Shown: positions 1 to 12,035, counted from the stretch's first letter. The stretch is DNA of 64,000 bases from Engraulis encrasicolus (GCF_034702125.1 NC_085861.1:49090889-49154888), one strand, 5' to 3'. The notes: generated by a model not told the origin, from the sequence alone. Numbers and translations are program-made.

Positions 1-133
1 CCTCCTCCTGGTGGGAGGTCAGCAGCTCGGCCACGTTCTCCACCAGGTAGGCCACCACCGCCTCCTCCAGCGCGGGCAGGTGGAACAGGTCGGCCAGACG
101 GTACAGGTCCAGGTAGTTCAGGCTGCTCAGCTC
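1..133 (-). CDS. KLHL32: KLHL32 coding exon 4 (BACK domain start), partial at window edge
   Basis: Read on the minus strand, this exon follows a CAG acceptor (134-136) and gives ELSSLNYLDLYRLADLF, then HLPALEEAVVAYLVENVAEL and TSHQEE at the edge. This is the BTB-BACK linker and first BACK helices of a kelch-like protein, closely resembling remembered KLHL32 (ELNSFNYLDLYRLADLF). KLHL proteins are usually substrate adaptors of Cullin-3 ubiquitin ligases; BACK lies between the Cul3-binding BTB domain and the substrate-binding kelch propeller. The phase (0) fits the preceding exon at 5925-6023, so the reading frame stays open across all four exons. The rest of BACK and the kelch repeats lie beyond position 1. 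The exon is GC-rich compared with its AT-rich, repeat-filled surroundings. A partial copy of its 5' end lies at 363-431. KLHL family membership is near certain; the KLHL32 assignment is from memory of the sequence. Confidence 0.82.
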
Positions 134-362
134 CTGGTGGATGAGGGTCAAAGTTCAAAGTTCATGTCCTGTTTAGGGCCACCAGCACAAGGGCGCACCA
201 GCACAAGGATTCAAGGAGACACGGATACAAGGACACAAGGATACAATATATACATATATTCGCACGTATGTATGCACACACAAATGTAATGCACACCCAC
301 ATACTACACACACACACACATGCTCTCACACAGACACACACACACACACAGACATACACAGC

Positions 363-431
363 CGATACAGGTTCAGGTAGTTCAGGCTGCTCAGCTCCTG
401 GTGATGAGGGTCAAAGTTCAAAGTTCAAAGT
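363..431 (-). repeat. Duplicated copy of KLHL32 exon-4 acceptor and exon start
   Basis: This block nearly repeats 101-165: the same acceptor, the first about 40 coding bases and the same adjacent TCAAAGTTCAAAGTTC intron stretch. On the minus strand it reads ELSSLNYLNLYRL and then runs into a (GT)n-like tract (CMSVCV). It sits upstream of the real exon in transcript order, so it could act as a decoy 3' splice site. It has one D-to-N change and a one-base deletion in the intron side. Confidence 0.8.
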
Positions 432-651
432 TCTTTATTTGCCATTTGTGCATACGTAGACTAGTAGTCCAAGTACATATGAACTCTTATGCAGGCCCTC
501 TGAGTCAATAAACGAATATAATTAAATGGAAAAAGAGGAAAAAGACAAAATACATTAAAAAGTGATACAAATCAAAAAGATCAAAAGAATACAAAAAGTG
601 GGTCAAATGTTCTTTTTTGCCATCAGCCTCACTGTTGCTGGGAAGAAGCTG
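432..651. repeat. AT-rich interspersed repeat, probable LINE 3' end
   Basis: The block begins with a 'tttatttgccatttgtgcat' type sequence and ends in 'gttgctgggaagaagctg', wording I associate with 3' ends of fish non-LTR elements. No coding frame was seen. The TTAA-flanked MITE at 652-1045 is inserted at its right end. The words around 181-242 recur at 1058-1100, on the other side of that MITE. Confidence 0.35.
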
Positions 652-1045
652 TTAAAGGACCAGTTCAGTCAATTTCAATATGCTGTTGTATTGCTCACGC
701 TACCCTTGACTTGTCAGTACCCGGTGATGCCACATTTTTTCGGCCCAGCCATTTCCGAGATATGAGCTATTCTAATGGGGGCAGCGTTTGTTTACATTTA
801 AAATGAACATAGGCCTACTCCAAATATTGTCCCAAAAGGTACTGCTGTTTGCTAGTTGTCTGCTGATGTTTTTGGGAATAAATAAAAATGTTTTTTAGAA
901 ATGTAAACAAAGCGCTGCCCCTATTACAATGACCAGGATCTCGGAAAAAGGCTGAGGAAGAAGAAAAAAATCTCAGGTACTGACATGTCCAGGGTAGTGT
1001 GAGCATTACAACTGCATGTTGAGATTGACTGAACTGGTCCTTTAA
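652..1045. mobile_element. Fold-back MITE at TTAA (AGGACCAGTTCAGTC ends)
   Basis: The left end TTAAAGGACCAGTTCAGTCA is answered in reverse complement at 1026-1045. The two arms (about 652-805 and 897-1045) can pair over about 150 bases with mismatches. The flanking TTAA is the target-site signature of piggyBac and Kolobok elements. There is no transposase frame, so it is non-autonomous. It lies in the intron between KLHL32 exons 3 and 4. Confidence 0.75.
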
Positions 1046-1345
1046 AACAAAGTGCCACCAATACAAGGATTCAAGGAGACACGGATACAAGGACACAATA
1101 CAATACTATACAATACGATACACACACATATATTCACACGTAATGTTACGTCTTGATTAGTGAGTTATGCATGGATGTGCTACATCTGAGGTCCTTCGCC
1201 AAAGCACACTGTTTACTTGAGGGTGATAGGGTGATAGGGTGATACTTCACTACAGTGGAAGAAAAGTAGCACACGGCCTCTGACTATCTAAAGGGAAAGA
1301 GAGGGTGACATGAGGGCATCAGCATAATAAGGCAAAGAGATGAAC

Positions 1346-1347
<2 letters not shown>

Positions 1348-1381
<34 letters not shown>

Positions 1382-1395
1382 TGCTGCTTGACAAA

Positions 1396-1471
<76 letters not shown>

Positions 1472-1520
1472 ATGAAAGAACGAAAGGAAGAAAGAACGAA
1501 AGGAAGAAAGACAGAAGGAA
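1348..1520. repeat. (GA)n then (GAAA)n microsatellite
   Basis: A short (GA)n tract (about 1350-1378) is followed by about 18 units of GAAA (about 1397-1470), then decaying GAAA/GAAC/GGAA units to about 1520. Long open frames on both strands here are repeat artefacts. Confidence 0.95.
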
Positions 1521-3550
1521 GGACGGAAGAAAGAGAGAGCGCCAGAGAGGGAGACAGGGAGGGAGTGAGGAAGGAGACTGTAGAATCAGAAGGGCAAGAG
1601 TGCCCTCTGTTGGATGTAGTATGAACTCCCCCTACACAAGCAGAAGCCATAACACAGTCTAATGACTGTCAATCGCCTCTAAAGACGTAGAGTTTTATAA
1701 TGAGACAAAGCACTTAAGTAAGCCCTCATAGAAATTAACGGGGGTGATTCATAATTCCAATTTGGCATGTGCCTGCACATTTTCCAACACTTCCTGACAT
1801 CAAGAGCCAGTAGCCTGCTGAGCAGGGCTCCCATTGATCCAATCATCTCACTGTATCAACACAAGTGCAAATGTAAGCTTTTACAAAGCTCAAAGCTAAT
1901 TGGTTTGCCTCCACCATCTCTGCTGCCGGCCAATGGAGTCTGCGCGACTTGATCCTACAGGCCTCAAAGCAGAGCATATTGTTGGGAAGTGTTACCTTAG
2001 TGATACCATATATTGTAGAATAGAATCTTGGCTTGGCCTCTATTCTTATATACTCTCAATGAGTGAGAGTTACGCACGCACAGTTTAAAATTAACTGTAA
2101 GAAAAATGATGTCAACGATGGTCAATCTTAGATAGCTATTAAAATCTGCCATTAGAATGGAATAACTCTTTGCGATTCCAACCATATGATTTGTGTATCG
2201 CTCAGTTGTCCCACAGTCTGTAACTTGTGTTTTCCCATTCATTCTGAGGTGCCCTGGTGGTAATATGAAGCTTGGAAGCAATACCACCTCATGTCATTTG
2301 GTAGTTTTCTGGACTGAGGGATAACAGAACTTTGAAAGGGCATGCCACGATTCTACCTTCTTGCACCGTGAGACAGTGTCATGGTTCTGCATATCATGAT
2401 TTCTCTGTTTGATACAATATCATTACAACCCTAATAACTACAGCATTACAATAACAGATACCAGAATTATAACACACCCCTGATAAACAAGGTCATATTG
2501 TGGGTAAAAATCACCAATATACATTTTACAAACACTGTATTGCAGAACTATTTCATACAAACACTTGGCAAATGTTGATGAAGTTTAAATCTAAACAGCT
2601 AGCTCTGCAGACTCAGGAACACACTGAACTGGAACTGATTTGAAAGCCATATCCTCAGTATAAGTAAGGCTCTTGTCTCTCAATTGTCAACTGATAGCTT
2701 TGTCATAATTGAAGCTGACAGACTAGTAAACACCTTACACCTTGGCTGGGCTTGTCAAAACTAACTCCTTTTGTAAGCAACTAGATTTTTTTGTACCTTG
2801 GAAAACATCTCTTCCTCTACCACCTCCCACTAGCCCTCCTCAGTTGTTGTTCTAATCTAGGTCTTGTGTGCACTTGTGCATGGGGACCATGGTGCTATGT
2901 CTCTGGCTTTATAAGAAGAGCAGTCAAGAATCAGAGCATTCAGGATCCAGAAACTTGGTGAACTTGACGAACTTGGCAAACCGAAACTGTTTTTTCTTCT
3001 TTGAAGCATGACGACAACATGGACATCAGAAGGATCATCCGGATAACACACAGTCACATGCCGAAAAGAACAGAGTCTGGTATGAACACAAGTGGTTCAC
3101 AGTTAAGTGCTTTGGGTAAGAAATAAACTAGTGTGGGAACCAGCAATGAACACCAGCAACAGGCACAAGCATCAGCATCGTTTTCACCAGCCTGAAAACA
3201 GTAACAGGACTTGAGCACACACTGCAATGGTCTGAACAACCACCAGATGGCACATGTGGCTCTGGAGAGGCAGGACACCAGTAAGTGTGTCAGTAACTGT
3301 GCCAATAGGAGAAAGATAGGTAGGTGGAGGAGAAAATAAAAAGTAGGCCATAAAAAGTCCCAACCAGACCAAGAAAATGTTATTCAACAACTTATATCTT
3401 TTTTTCCGCAGCAGTGTCTGACTGTTATTCCTTTGTGACTCTACTGTTTTACCCTGGAAAGAGCTCAGTACTGAGTTCACACTTGGTTTTCCTCTGACAG
3501 AGATGCATCCGTTCATCAGCTCTTCTGTATCTGTCAGTGTAGTCTAGTCC
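1521..3550. other. KLHL32 intron sequence without recognised features
   Basis: About 2 kb of unique-looking intron. Short open frames on both strands have no recognisable domain, no consistent codon bias and no paired splice sites. I see nothing supportable here. Confidence 0.6.
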
Positions 3551-3685
3551 AGGGGTGTGTTTCTCGACAACACTGTTGCTAACTAAGTTAGCAACTTACT
3601 TGGTGGCAATGCAATTTCCCATTGGAAACCCAGTACGTTGCTAACTGGTTAGCAAAGATGGTTTTGAGAAACAGGGTCCTGGCCA
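3551..3685. mobile_element. Small MITE-like hairpin (GTTGCTAAC arms)
   Basis: GGGGTGTGTTTCTCGACAAC at the left is mirrored by a 'tttgagaaacagggtcc' end at the right, and internal TTGCTAACTAAGTTAGCAAC forms a hairpin. A truncated relative starts near 6206 ('ggggtgcatttctcaaaag', then TTAGCAACTT). No coding content. Confidence 0.55.
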
Positions 3686-4368
3686 GCCGACTGAGACAGT
3701 GCTGTGTGTTTGGCCTGAATTTGAGAAGGCTGTATGATTCATCACCTGTTTTGTAACAGACCTGCGTCAGGTAGGGCGCTTGTGTAATGATGATAGTGTT
3801 GTGACGTTCATGAATGAATCAATTTTTTTGTACAGCTCCTAGAGGTGAACGATGGGAACCGAACCCACCTGGGGGAGCCACTCCACTGTTTTTCTCTTTC
3901 ATTTTTCATTCGTTTTAAGCATGTGACCTTCACGTGACGGGGGGGGGGGGGGGCACTCAAGTGTCAGAAATAGTCTTTAGAAGGAGGAGGACAATCAGTT
4001 GTTGTTTTGACAAAATGACCGAGAGTTGGAGTTAAAAAAAAATGCCATCTTCTTAACACTGAATGAATGATTAACAACAATTCAAAAGAGCCAGTTTTTG
4101 AGCAGCTCTTTGACCCGGATCCGGTCAAGAGCCAGAAACCCCATCTCTAATGTATGATGCTGTATGAGGTTGCAGGGCATCTCTAGGTATGAGAGTATGA
4201 CGAGTATAACAGTGTATGATCACATATGGCTGACATGCATGAGATGTCTGGATGAGGTGCTTTTCTCAACCTATATGAGGTGTGCATAATGTATATGAGG
4301 CAAGTCATGTCACGTGACGCCGTGAACACTAAGTCACATAGGCTATATGAGGTTGCAGGTCTTGTGCA
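3686..4368. other. KLHL32 intron, low-complexity patches only
   Basis: Contains a G12-type homopolymer near 3940-3953 and many TATGAGGT/GTATGA words between 4150 and 4360 but no gene-like frame. Nothing further is supported. Confidence 0.55.
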
Positions 4369-4860
4369 TTAGAGTAGAGTAGAGTAGAGTAGAGTAGAGT
4401 AGAGTAGAGTAGAGTAGAGTAGAGTAGAGTAGAGTAGAGTAACTTTATTAATACCCAGGGGGAAATTCAGGTATCCAGTAGCTTACATAAATACACAAAT
4501 AAACGAATGCCCACATGGACATTTCAAGACACAAATAACACAGGGATAGTCTGGGAGGGGAAAATAAAAATAAAAATAGTAAAGATAAAGAATGTGAAAA
4601 AGTAATTTGTAAAAAATGTAAAAAATGTAAGACGGTAATTGTGCAAAAAGACATTCTGTGAGTTGGGGATAGACCATGTGCAGAAAACATACTCTGTCAG
4701 TTAAGGTAGACAGTCTTAACATGACCAGTGTTGACAGATACATCTATGATATAGTATAGTATGTAGAAGTAGGCAGTGTACAGAGTATGATAGGGGTGAA
4801 AATGTCTCACAATGTCACAGTAAAGTACAGGTAAGTGTATAGACAACCACACGCCCACGC
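4369..4860. repeat. (AGAGT)n array joined to a retroelement 3' fragment
   Basis: About 14 units of AGAGT (4371-4440) run directly into 'aactttattaatacccaggg' and then about 400 bases of AT-rich sequence. The same pentamer plus 'tttattgatcccagggggaaa' junction recurs at 53229-53270, and a GTTCA-tailed version lies at 62323-62375. That pattern fits 3' tails of a fish non-LTR retroelement family rather than independent microsatellites. Confidence 0.55.
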
Positions 4861-4874
4861 GCACACTCACGCAT

Positions 4875-5007
<133 letters not shown>

Positions 5008-5479
5008 GATTCCCAGTAACTGGGCCAGCTCCGCCAGATCACAGTCTTTGCTTGTGGTAAGCAGGAAAATAAGTATGTCCAGTGGTAAAGAGTCAAAAGT
5101 TCCTTAAAAGTGCAGTGATTGAACAGCACACCCACACGCCCACACACCCCCACACACACACACACACACACACACACATGCCAAGACGTTTCCCGGTATG
5201 ACCTGTTTAAGGGAGTGGTGTTTGACTTGTACATGAGGTAATGATATGTCGCCTGGTGTGCTGTATGTCTTATGTCATAGTGAGTGGCTGATCTGTATGA
5301 TATAGTAGTTGTTCATCTGCTGATGTCATGTATGTCACCTGTCGTGATGTATGTCTTCCACTTATGTGGGTCAAAGACAATGTTGGGCTGGGACGTCAAG
5401 TGGTGCAACGGCATATGCCCATTAATTAATTACTAATTGTTGATATACAGCACTGCAATGAATATGCTCATTAGACAGT

Positions 5480-5615
5480 GGCAGGCATGGCCCTGACGTG
5501 GCTTAACGGCAGGGCACTCATCTGCAATGCGGGCCGAACTGGTTTGGAATCCCGGCCGGGGTCATTTGCCAACCCCTCCCTGTCTCTCTCCCCATTCGCT
5601 TTACTTTACAGTATG
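5480..5615 (+). mobile_element. tRNA-derived SINE fragment
   Basis: A box-A-like stretch (GTGGCTTAACGGCAGGGCAC) and a box-B-like stretch (GGTTTGGAATCCCGGCC) are followed by the 'ccctccctgtctctctcccc' body that also occurs in the copy near 21530-21640. The RNA polymerase III promoter layout and the shared body support a short interspersed element. Confidence 0.6.
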
Positions 5616-5924
5616 GTTCATCTGCTGTACTGTATATGAGGTAGAGGTGTACGGTGTGCATGTGTGCAACAGTGTATGCCTCATATGTATTAGGTGCCCA
5701 GTATGTCTTAAATGTATTCAATAGTCTCTCCTGTATGAGGCAGTGGAGTATGTCTGATATGTCGTACAGTGTATGCAAACGTGTATTGATGAATTGAATA
5801 CTTAACTACACATTTTCAGAAGTTTCATAAAATCAGAAAAAAACAGTACGGAATAATTCAGTACGACAGAAATACAAATACTGTCTTACATACAGTAGTG
5901 TGTATGTAATAGCATATGGCTCAC

Positions 5925-6023
5925 CTGTATGAGGTAGAGTGAGCACAAGTTAAGCAGCTCCAGCAGCTGCAGGTGGCTCCCGGCAGACAGCACGTCCTGG
6001 ATTACTCCTGGCTCCAGCACGAT
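5925..6023 (-). CDS. KLHL32: KLHL32 coding exon 3
   Basis: On the minus strand a CTAG acceptor is followed by 33 in-frame codons, IVLEPGVIQDVLSAGSHLQL then LELLNLCSLYLIQ, and a CAG|GTGAGC donor. This is the end of the BTB fold and the first BTB-BACK linker helices, matching the remembered KLHL32 stretch EPGVIQDVLAAGSHLQLLEL. It is 99 bases, phase 0 at both ends, so its inclusion or skipping keeps frame. It joins exon 2 (12036-12143) upstream and the exon at 1-133 downstream. It is too short and too split to appear as a long open frame and was found from its protein motif and splice sites. Confidence 0.88.
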
Positions 6024-6479
6024 CTAGCACACACCACAATACACGCACGAAAGCACATATAAATACACACACACACACACACACACACAATACACGCACG
6101 ACAGCACGCGCGCGCACACCCGCACGCACACACACACACACACACAACACACACACACACAAACATAAAACTTCAGTATCCATCCAATACATTTTCCCAA
6201 ACCAGGGGTGCATTTCTCAAAAGAGAAGTTGTTAGCCTGTTAGCAACTTCAGTAGTTGCCAATGGCGCGCGCGCGTACCGGCCCTGTTTTTGTGTAACTG
6301 TGTGCTTCTGCTTGTCCATGGCTACAGCTAACATGCATGATGCATAGATATGTGGTATAGAATTCTAAATTACAGTCAGGCTGAAAGTGAGAGTGAGATA
6401 GGGCGTGTACCAGTAGTGGCTGCGGCAGCTTTAGCCAAGCTTTGCTACCCTGGCTCAGTGACAACAGCCCCCACAGGAT

Positions 6480-6608
<129 letters not shown>

Positions 6609-7118
6609 CGTGCATAATTGTGTGTGTGTGAGTGTGCATGTGAGCGTGCGCGCGTGCGTGCGTGCGTGCGTGCCTGCGTGTGCATGCATGTGTGGGTATG
6701 CTTGTGTGAGCTCACTGATGTGTCTCACAAGCCATGACCCCCCCGAGCCATGCTTATCACTAAAGCACTGAAGAAGAAAAAAAACAAGATTTTTTTTTTG
6801 GTATCAAAATATATTGCTTGCAGCAGCTGTGTGCGTCCCAAAGCTGCCTTGAGAAGGCCAAAGGGGCCCAAAGGATCAACACATCCCACCATGCAAATCC
6901 TCTCTGCAAGCAAGCACAAAACTGTCACTGTAAACTTTCATAGTATGCATGTTACATGAAAAGAGCACATACAGTGCTAATTCAACACTGGAATCAGACA
7001 GTCGACATGTGTCGCGCTTATACCGTGCTTTCACATGTATTCTAACCGTTTCGGACTGATACTGAACACGTTCAGTGGACGTTCAGTGTAGGTCCGCGCT
7101 TGCGGTGTGTATGCACCG

Positions 7119-7869
7119 TTAAAGGGCAAGTTCACTATTTTGAACATTAAGCCCCTTTTGTGAGTTGTCTGCAATGTTTTAGAGTCCCCCTCACCATTTT
7201 TTATGTTTGCTGCTGTCTCTGTCATTTGGCTACTATGGATTTTTGTCTCTGGCGGCTTTAGAATGGCCGTGTATGGGCATGGCCATATACTATGTTCTTA
7301 ATATCCCTCTAAAAATGTGTTTATAAAAGTATCTCCGCACTGACATTTTCCGACACCAAACTCTGTCGACGGAGGGCTTCGACAGGTTTCCCTGAATGCA
7401 TTGCGAATTCATTTAAAAATTGGCGGCAAGCCGCGGCACCCACAACAGCACACAAGTTAAAGTAGTTTCGCCGCAATTGACGGTTTTGAAGTGGTAATAA
7501 TTATTCCATTGTACTGAGTTTAACATTGTCCTAATGTGTGATGGCCCTTTTCTCAGTGAAACACACATGACAAAAATCACTATTAACGTCAACCTAATGC
7601 ATGGAATTAGTGACAGCTGTGAGTGTCATTCTGATTGTTGAAGGGATATCCCAATTCGTAGCGGTTGCGTTTCAAGCCCTACACCTTACAGCTTCATTGG
7701 AAAGCATGAAGGGCATGGGGAAGGCGTAGGGATAGGGGTAGAGATTAGTAATGGGAAAGGCCCCAAATATGCCAAACAACAGAGACAGCAGCGAACATCA
7801 AATTAACTGTGGGGGGAATCTAAAACATTGCAGACAACTTAATGCTCAAAATAGTGTGATGGCCCTTCA
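7119..7869. mobile_element. TTAA-type inverted-repeat element (AGGGCAAGTTCACTATTTTGA ends)
   Basis: The left arm (7119-7235) and right arm (about 7755-7869) are reverse complements with mismatches: both contain CACTATTTTGA, a GTTGTCTGCAATGTTTTAGA word and TTTGCTGCTGTCTCTG-like sequence. The left end is TTAA, the right TCAA. A related copy with the same inner words lies at 50121-50774. No transposase was seen. Confidence 0.75.
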
Positions 7870-8048
7870 ACATCTAGACTGTATTTGGTTCCAGAGAACT
7901 CTCGAAGTGTTGAATTAACACTGCATTTTTACTGTGTTGCCTCTGCGCAAGGTCCACTTGTTTGCACTAATACACATTTATTCTATTCTTCTACACTGTG
8001 TTGTAAATATCCATCTGTGCTGCATCCAGATACAGCTACTCTGTACAC

Positions 8049-8365
8049 CAGGGCTAGACTAGGTGGGAAATAGGGCCGGGGCATTTTTGACTTAAAGGGC
8101 CCCCTCATAATTAGCGGTGCAGAACTGAATCACTGGTGGGCCCCGCACAAAGAGGTCAGGCGAGAGCTTTGAAGCAAACGTTTTAATTTGTGTTTAAATT
8201 ATGTACACACACAGATAAAGAAACCAGGCCTACGTTAGGAGCATCACATAGCTTCACATACTGTGTGAGGTTTTTTATTTTTTTTACTTCTGAAAATAGG
8301 GGCCCAACAAGGGTGCGGGGCCCACCGGGAAATGCCGGCTATGCCAGATGGCCAGTCCAGCTCTG
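8049..8365. mobile_element. hAT MITE with perfect 8-bp target duplication
   Basis: The termini CAGGGCTAGACTAGG and (reverse complement) CAGAGCTGGACTGG are flanked on both sides by CTGTACAC (8041-8048 and 8366-8373). An 8-bp target duplication with CAGGG-type ends is the hAT signature. It is 317 bp with no coding capacity. Confidence 0.85.
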
Positions 8366-8516
8366 CTGTACACATAGGGGTTGTGAGCGGATCTCATCCC
8401 GCATGATCGCCGCTTAAAGCATCCGGAGACCAAGGCCAGCTACCACATGCCATGCAAACACTACACTCCACCAAGCACTCAAGGGCGCATAGTGAAAAGA
8501 CATTCTATTCCATTAC

Positions 8517-8788
8517 CAGGGCTGGATTAATGCACAGACTAGATATGGCTGCAGCCTAGGGGGCCCCACCTGCCAGGGGGCCCCTGATTGGCCAAAAGGG
8601 AAAGATATAACAATTGTGACAAGATGCGATATTGAAAAAAACATCTACCGTGTCGAGTACAGTTGATATAGTATCCTTAATTCCTAATTATGTCACTATC
8701 TTTGTAAAATTGTCATAAAATTTGCCTTTCAAGGGGGCCCACAGCAATCTGTAGCCTAGGGGCCCCAGGCCATCTTAAACCAGCCCTG
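8517..8788. mobile_element. hAT MITE with perfect 8-bp target duplication
   Basis: The ends CAGGGCTGGATTAATGCACA and (reverse complement) CAGGGCTGGTTTAAGATGGC are flanked by TCCATTAC at 8509-8516 and 8789-8796. Inner GGGGGCCCC words are shared by both arms. It is 272 bp and non-coding. Confidence 0.88.
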
Positions 8789-8797
8789 TCCATTACA

Positions 8798-8914
8798 CAC
8801 TATATGAAGCTATGCGATGCCCCGGACGCAGGCCTGGTTTCTATATCTGAGTGTGTACATAATTTAAACACAAATGAAAACATGGGCTTCAAAGCTCTCG
8901 CCCTGACCTCCTTG
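8798..8914. mobile_element. Truncated inverted copy of the 8049-8365 hAT MITE
   Basis: The reverse complement of this block matches 8153-8268 (GGTCAGGCGAGAGCTTTGAAG, then a TTTGTGTTTAAATTATGTAC word, then CCAGGCCT and CATAGCTTCA). It is a partial second copy in opposite orientation, lying immediately beside the target duplication of the 8517-8788 insertion. Confidence 0.75.
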
Positions 8915-9366
8915 AGCAGACTGTGATGTGTGTGTGTGTGCGTGTGTGCGTGTGTGCGTGCGTGCGTGCGTGTGCGTGCATGTTTGTTTCTCTGTGCTTC
9001 TGTGTGTTTCTGTGTACTGTATGCTACTGTGGATGCTTCTGTCTGTGTCTGTGTCTGTGTCTGTGTTTGTGTCCGAGTCTGGGAGTATGTGTGCAAGCTC
9101 CAGACGTTGTCTGGTCTGTCTAAATTGGAGCAGCAGGTTGGCGTTGGCGTTGGCCTACATCCATAATTTCCTCTGATCTCCATCATCTCCAGGGGAACAC
9201 AATTACTCCTAATCTGCAGCATCCGCAGCAGCAACAACAACAACATCAGCACCAGCAGTAGCCCTGTACGTACCTTGAAACATCATGCATACTGATACAC
9301 TCTCCTCTATCTAAACAGCTATACTGTACATCCATCCATCACTTCATGCATGCCTCAGTCCATAGC

Positions 9367-10520
9367 TACACTGGTAATACTGTGACGATACTTTACGATA
9401 CGATTATACTTTATTGTCAGTTTTCACAGAAATTCATGGAAATAAACGATTCATAACGAAAATGAAGAGAGCTGTGACCCCAAAACCGAGGTACGTAGCG
9501 AACCGTGGTGTTTGTATATCGTTACACCCCCAACTACCACTGTTATATCGTTCCATTCATCCACCATATCCTCTCTTCCATCCATCCATCCACCTTTCCA
9601 TCCATCCATCCATTCAAACATAGCTTGTAGTGCATCGAATCATGGAGCATCTCAAGCATCGAAAGTAATCGACTCGTTGGCCTACGAAATCGAATCAAAT
9701 GGCCAAGAAGGCTCTGATTTGCACCCCTTACAGCTAGATCCATACTTCCATATATTCGTTCTTCCAGCTCTGACCCAATTTACACTCTATACATCTATCT
9801 ATCTATTTACTTCAGCAACACACTACAACTTGATGGTCCCTTCTATTCTGACAGCAGCAGACTGTGTTTAGAACCTGTGGTGTTATAAGATTATTACAGA
9901 TGCAAGCCCAATTTAAGCCCATTTAGCCCATTTTAGTGAACACTCAATACAAATCCTGTTCATCTGTACAGTGAGTTACACAACACTACATGCCTCAAAG
10001 CACTTCACATAATCCAGCCTAGTGCAGAGCCAGGGGCAAGAGTGGCAGCGCGGGAAGGTTGATTTTAAAAAAAAAATCCTTTTCTTTTCTTTTGTCTTAT
10101 TCTTTCTCATTCCTCGACATGATCTCAGGAAACAGAGATACCTCGTGTCGTGTGGAACTTTTATCTAATGTCTTCCTCTAAAACCTGTGAATGATGATAT
10201 AATTAGCGCCAATGTTAGACATTCATTTTTGTAGGCAGCCGACAGCCAGAATAATTCATGTATTTCTCTGGAAAGCAGGGTTCAGGGTGAGGGTGTCTGA
10301 CTCACCGTTGCATAATCTATTTCTTTTTTTTAAGAATTATGGAGAGAACATACCTACACTGTCTATCCTGGTCTCTATAGATTCATGACTCATGTAATTG
10401 CACATTTACATGCCCCCACTGTGTCTGTGTGTGTCTTTCTGCATATGCTGTGGGTGTGTGTGTGTGTGTGTGTGGGTGGGTGGGTGTTTTTTTCCCTTCA
10501 TCTTACTGTATGTACGTATG
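9367..10520. other. KLHL32 intron; possible conserved non-coding segment at 10110-10330
   Basis: Positions 9367-9545 contain degenerate repeat words (GATACTTTACGATACGATTA) and a CATC/CCAT tetranucleotide patch at 9545-9615. The stretch 10110-10330 is non-repetitive, of even composition, contains homeodomain-like ATTAGC/TAATTA words and has no open frame. That profile resembles a vertebrate conserved non-coding element, but this is only inference without alignment. Confidence 0.3.
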
Positions 10521-10641
<121 letters not shown>

Positions 10642-10863
10642 CGTGTGCGTGTGCGTGCGCGCGGGCGTGTGTGTGTGTGGCTAGGGATCGCTCTGTCTAT
10701 CTGTGCCTATGTCTATTAGGGATGGCACAATCCGCACCGAAAACCGAAACCGTGCAATTCCCACGCATACCGAACCATGACATGCAAACCCGACACAAAC
10801 CGCAGTCCATGCAGTCCCAAGAAAACATCTATTAAAAGATTAGCAAATGAGACCACAGAATAT

Positions 10864-11224
10864 TAGCCTAATAAACCAGACTAAATGTGAGATTGGATGT
10901 TTAATTTAGTCTGGCCCCGATGAATGATACATCCGAAGATTGTTGATGAGAACAACCCGTTGTCTTTCAAACCGTACCTGTGCCTATAGGCCAACGCTCT
11001 GACCAATCAGCGCCATCTTTCATGTTGTTGTGCTTTCCCAGCATTGCGGGCTTCGTCGCCACTCCCTCAAAACCCTGCCCGCTTTGATTCAAAATAAATG
11101 TCTGCGTCGTGATCGGTTTGCCAGATTCAGGGCAATTTGCCAGTTCACGGCTATGGATCAAGGCTACACCAGTCGCAGGTAAAAAAATTTAGCACCAACG
11201 GGTGGCGCTAGTTTACTAGGCTAA
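10864..11224. mobile_element. MITE (TAGCCTARTAAAC ends), copy 1
   Basis: The left end TAGCCTAATAAACCAGACTA is mirrored at the right by TAGTTTACTAGGCTA. A second copy in opposite orientation lies at 19624-19913, sharing the 'taatctcatatttagtctgg' region, the CCAATCA stretch and the same terminus. Non-coding. Confidence 0.65.
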
Positions 11225-11415
11225 AAGAATATGGCACAATTAAAATGATTCTATTTTCACACTATAAGCCTATAAAATACAAAAGTAGGAGGATATGTAA
11301 TGATAAATCCGATTCTATCAGCCAACTGAAAGAGGGATTTTAGAACGCTCACACAGCACGCATCAGCTGATGACAGTTTAAGTGCAATAATTGCAGGTTC
11401 TCAGGTGGACAAGAG

Positions 11416-11590
11416 GTGGTTCTCAGACATATGCAGTTCAACAAGACGCTTTTGCACACCTATGCAGTTGGGCAGGTGCGTAGGATATTATCCCAGTGGG
11501 GTTGTCATTCAAATGTAAAGAAATCCTGCACACTGTCCATTCCACCAACAAACTTTAATACAACGTTTCGGTCATCCTACCGTCTTCAGG
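11416..11590. repeat. Interspersed repeat, pair with 14410-14580
   Basis: Shares the words CACACCTATGCAGTTGG(G/A)CAGGTGCGT, CCAGTG(G/A)GGTTGTCATT and CCACCA(A/G)CAAACTTTAATACA with 14410-14580. No coding frame. The class is unknown to me. Confidence 0.55.
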
Positions 11591-11887
11591 TACAGTTTTT
11601 TCTTTACACTTGAATCTCAGACACATGCAAAAGGTCAAATTCAACTTACGCATCATTTTATAATTGTAATTATATAAATATAGTTTAATATTCCCAGTAC
11701 ATTATGAATTACAAAAAATAAAAAGAACCGTAAAGAACTGAAAACCGTGACCTTGACACCGTGATATGGAACCAAGTGTGAATGTTGTGAACGGTGTAAT
11801 GTCTTGTCTCTTCCTGCGCCAGTGTGCGTGCGACCATGTGTCCGTGTTTGTGCCCACGTGCGTGTGTCTATCTGCCTGTGACTGGTC

Positions 11888-11889
<2 letters not shown>

Positions 11890-11976
<87 letters not shown>

Positions 11977-12004
11977 GTGTGTGTGTGTGTGTGTGCGTGT
12001 GTGT
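11890..12004. repeat. (GT)n tract on the donor side of the KLHL32 BTB exon
   Basis: About 57 GT units with two GC interruptions, ending about 30 bases from the donor of the exon at 12036-12143. In the minus-strand transcript it reads (AC)n just inside the downstream intron, complementary to the tract on the other side of the exon (12169-12262). Confidence 0.97.
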
Positions 12005-12035
12005 GCTGCATGCGGGGGTGGGTAAGCGTCCTCAC

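Noticed and set aside
3054..3516. Two minus-strand frames of 83-110 codons in KLHL32 intron 3
   Set aside because: No motif, no splice support and no codon bias; treated as chance frames.
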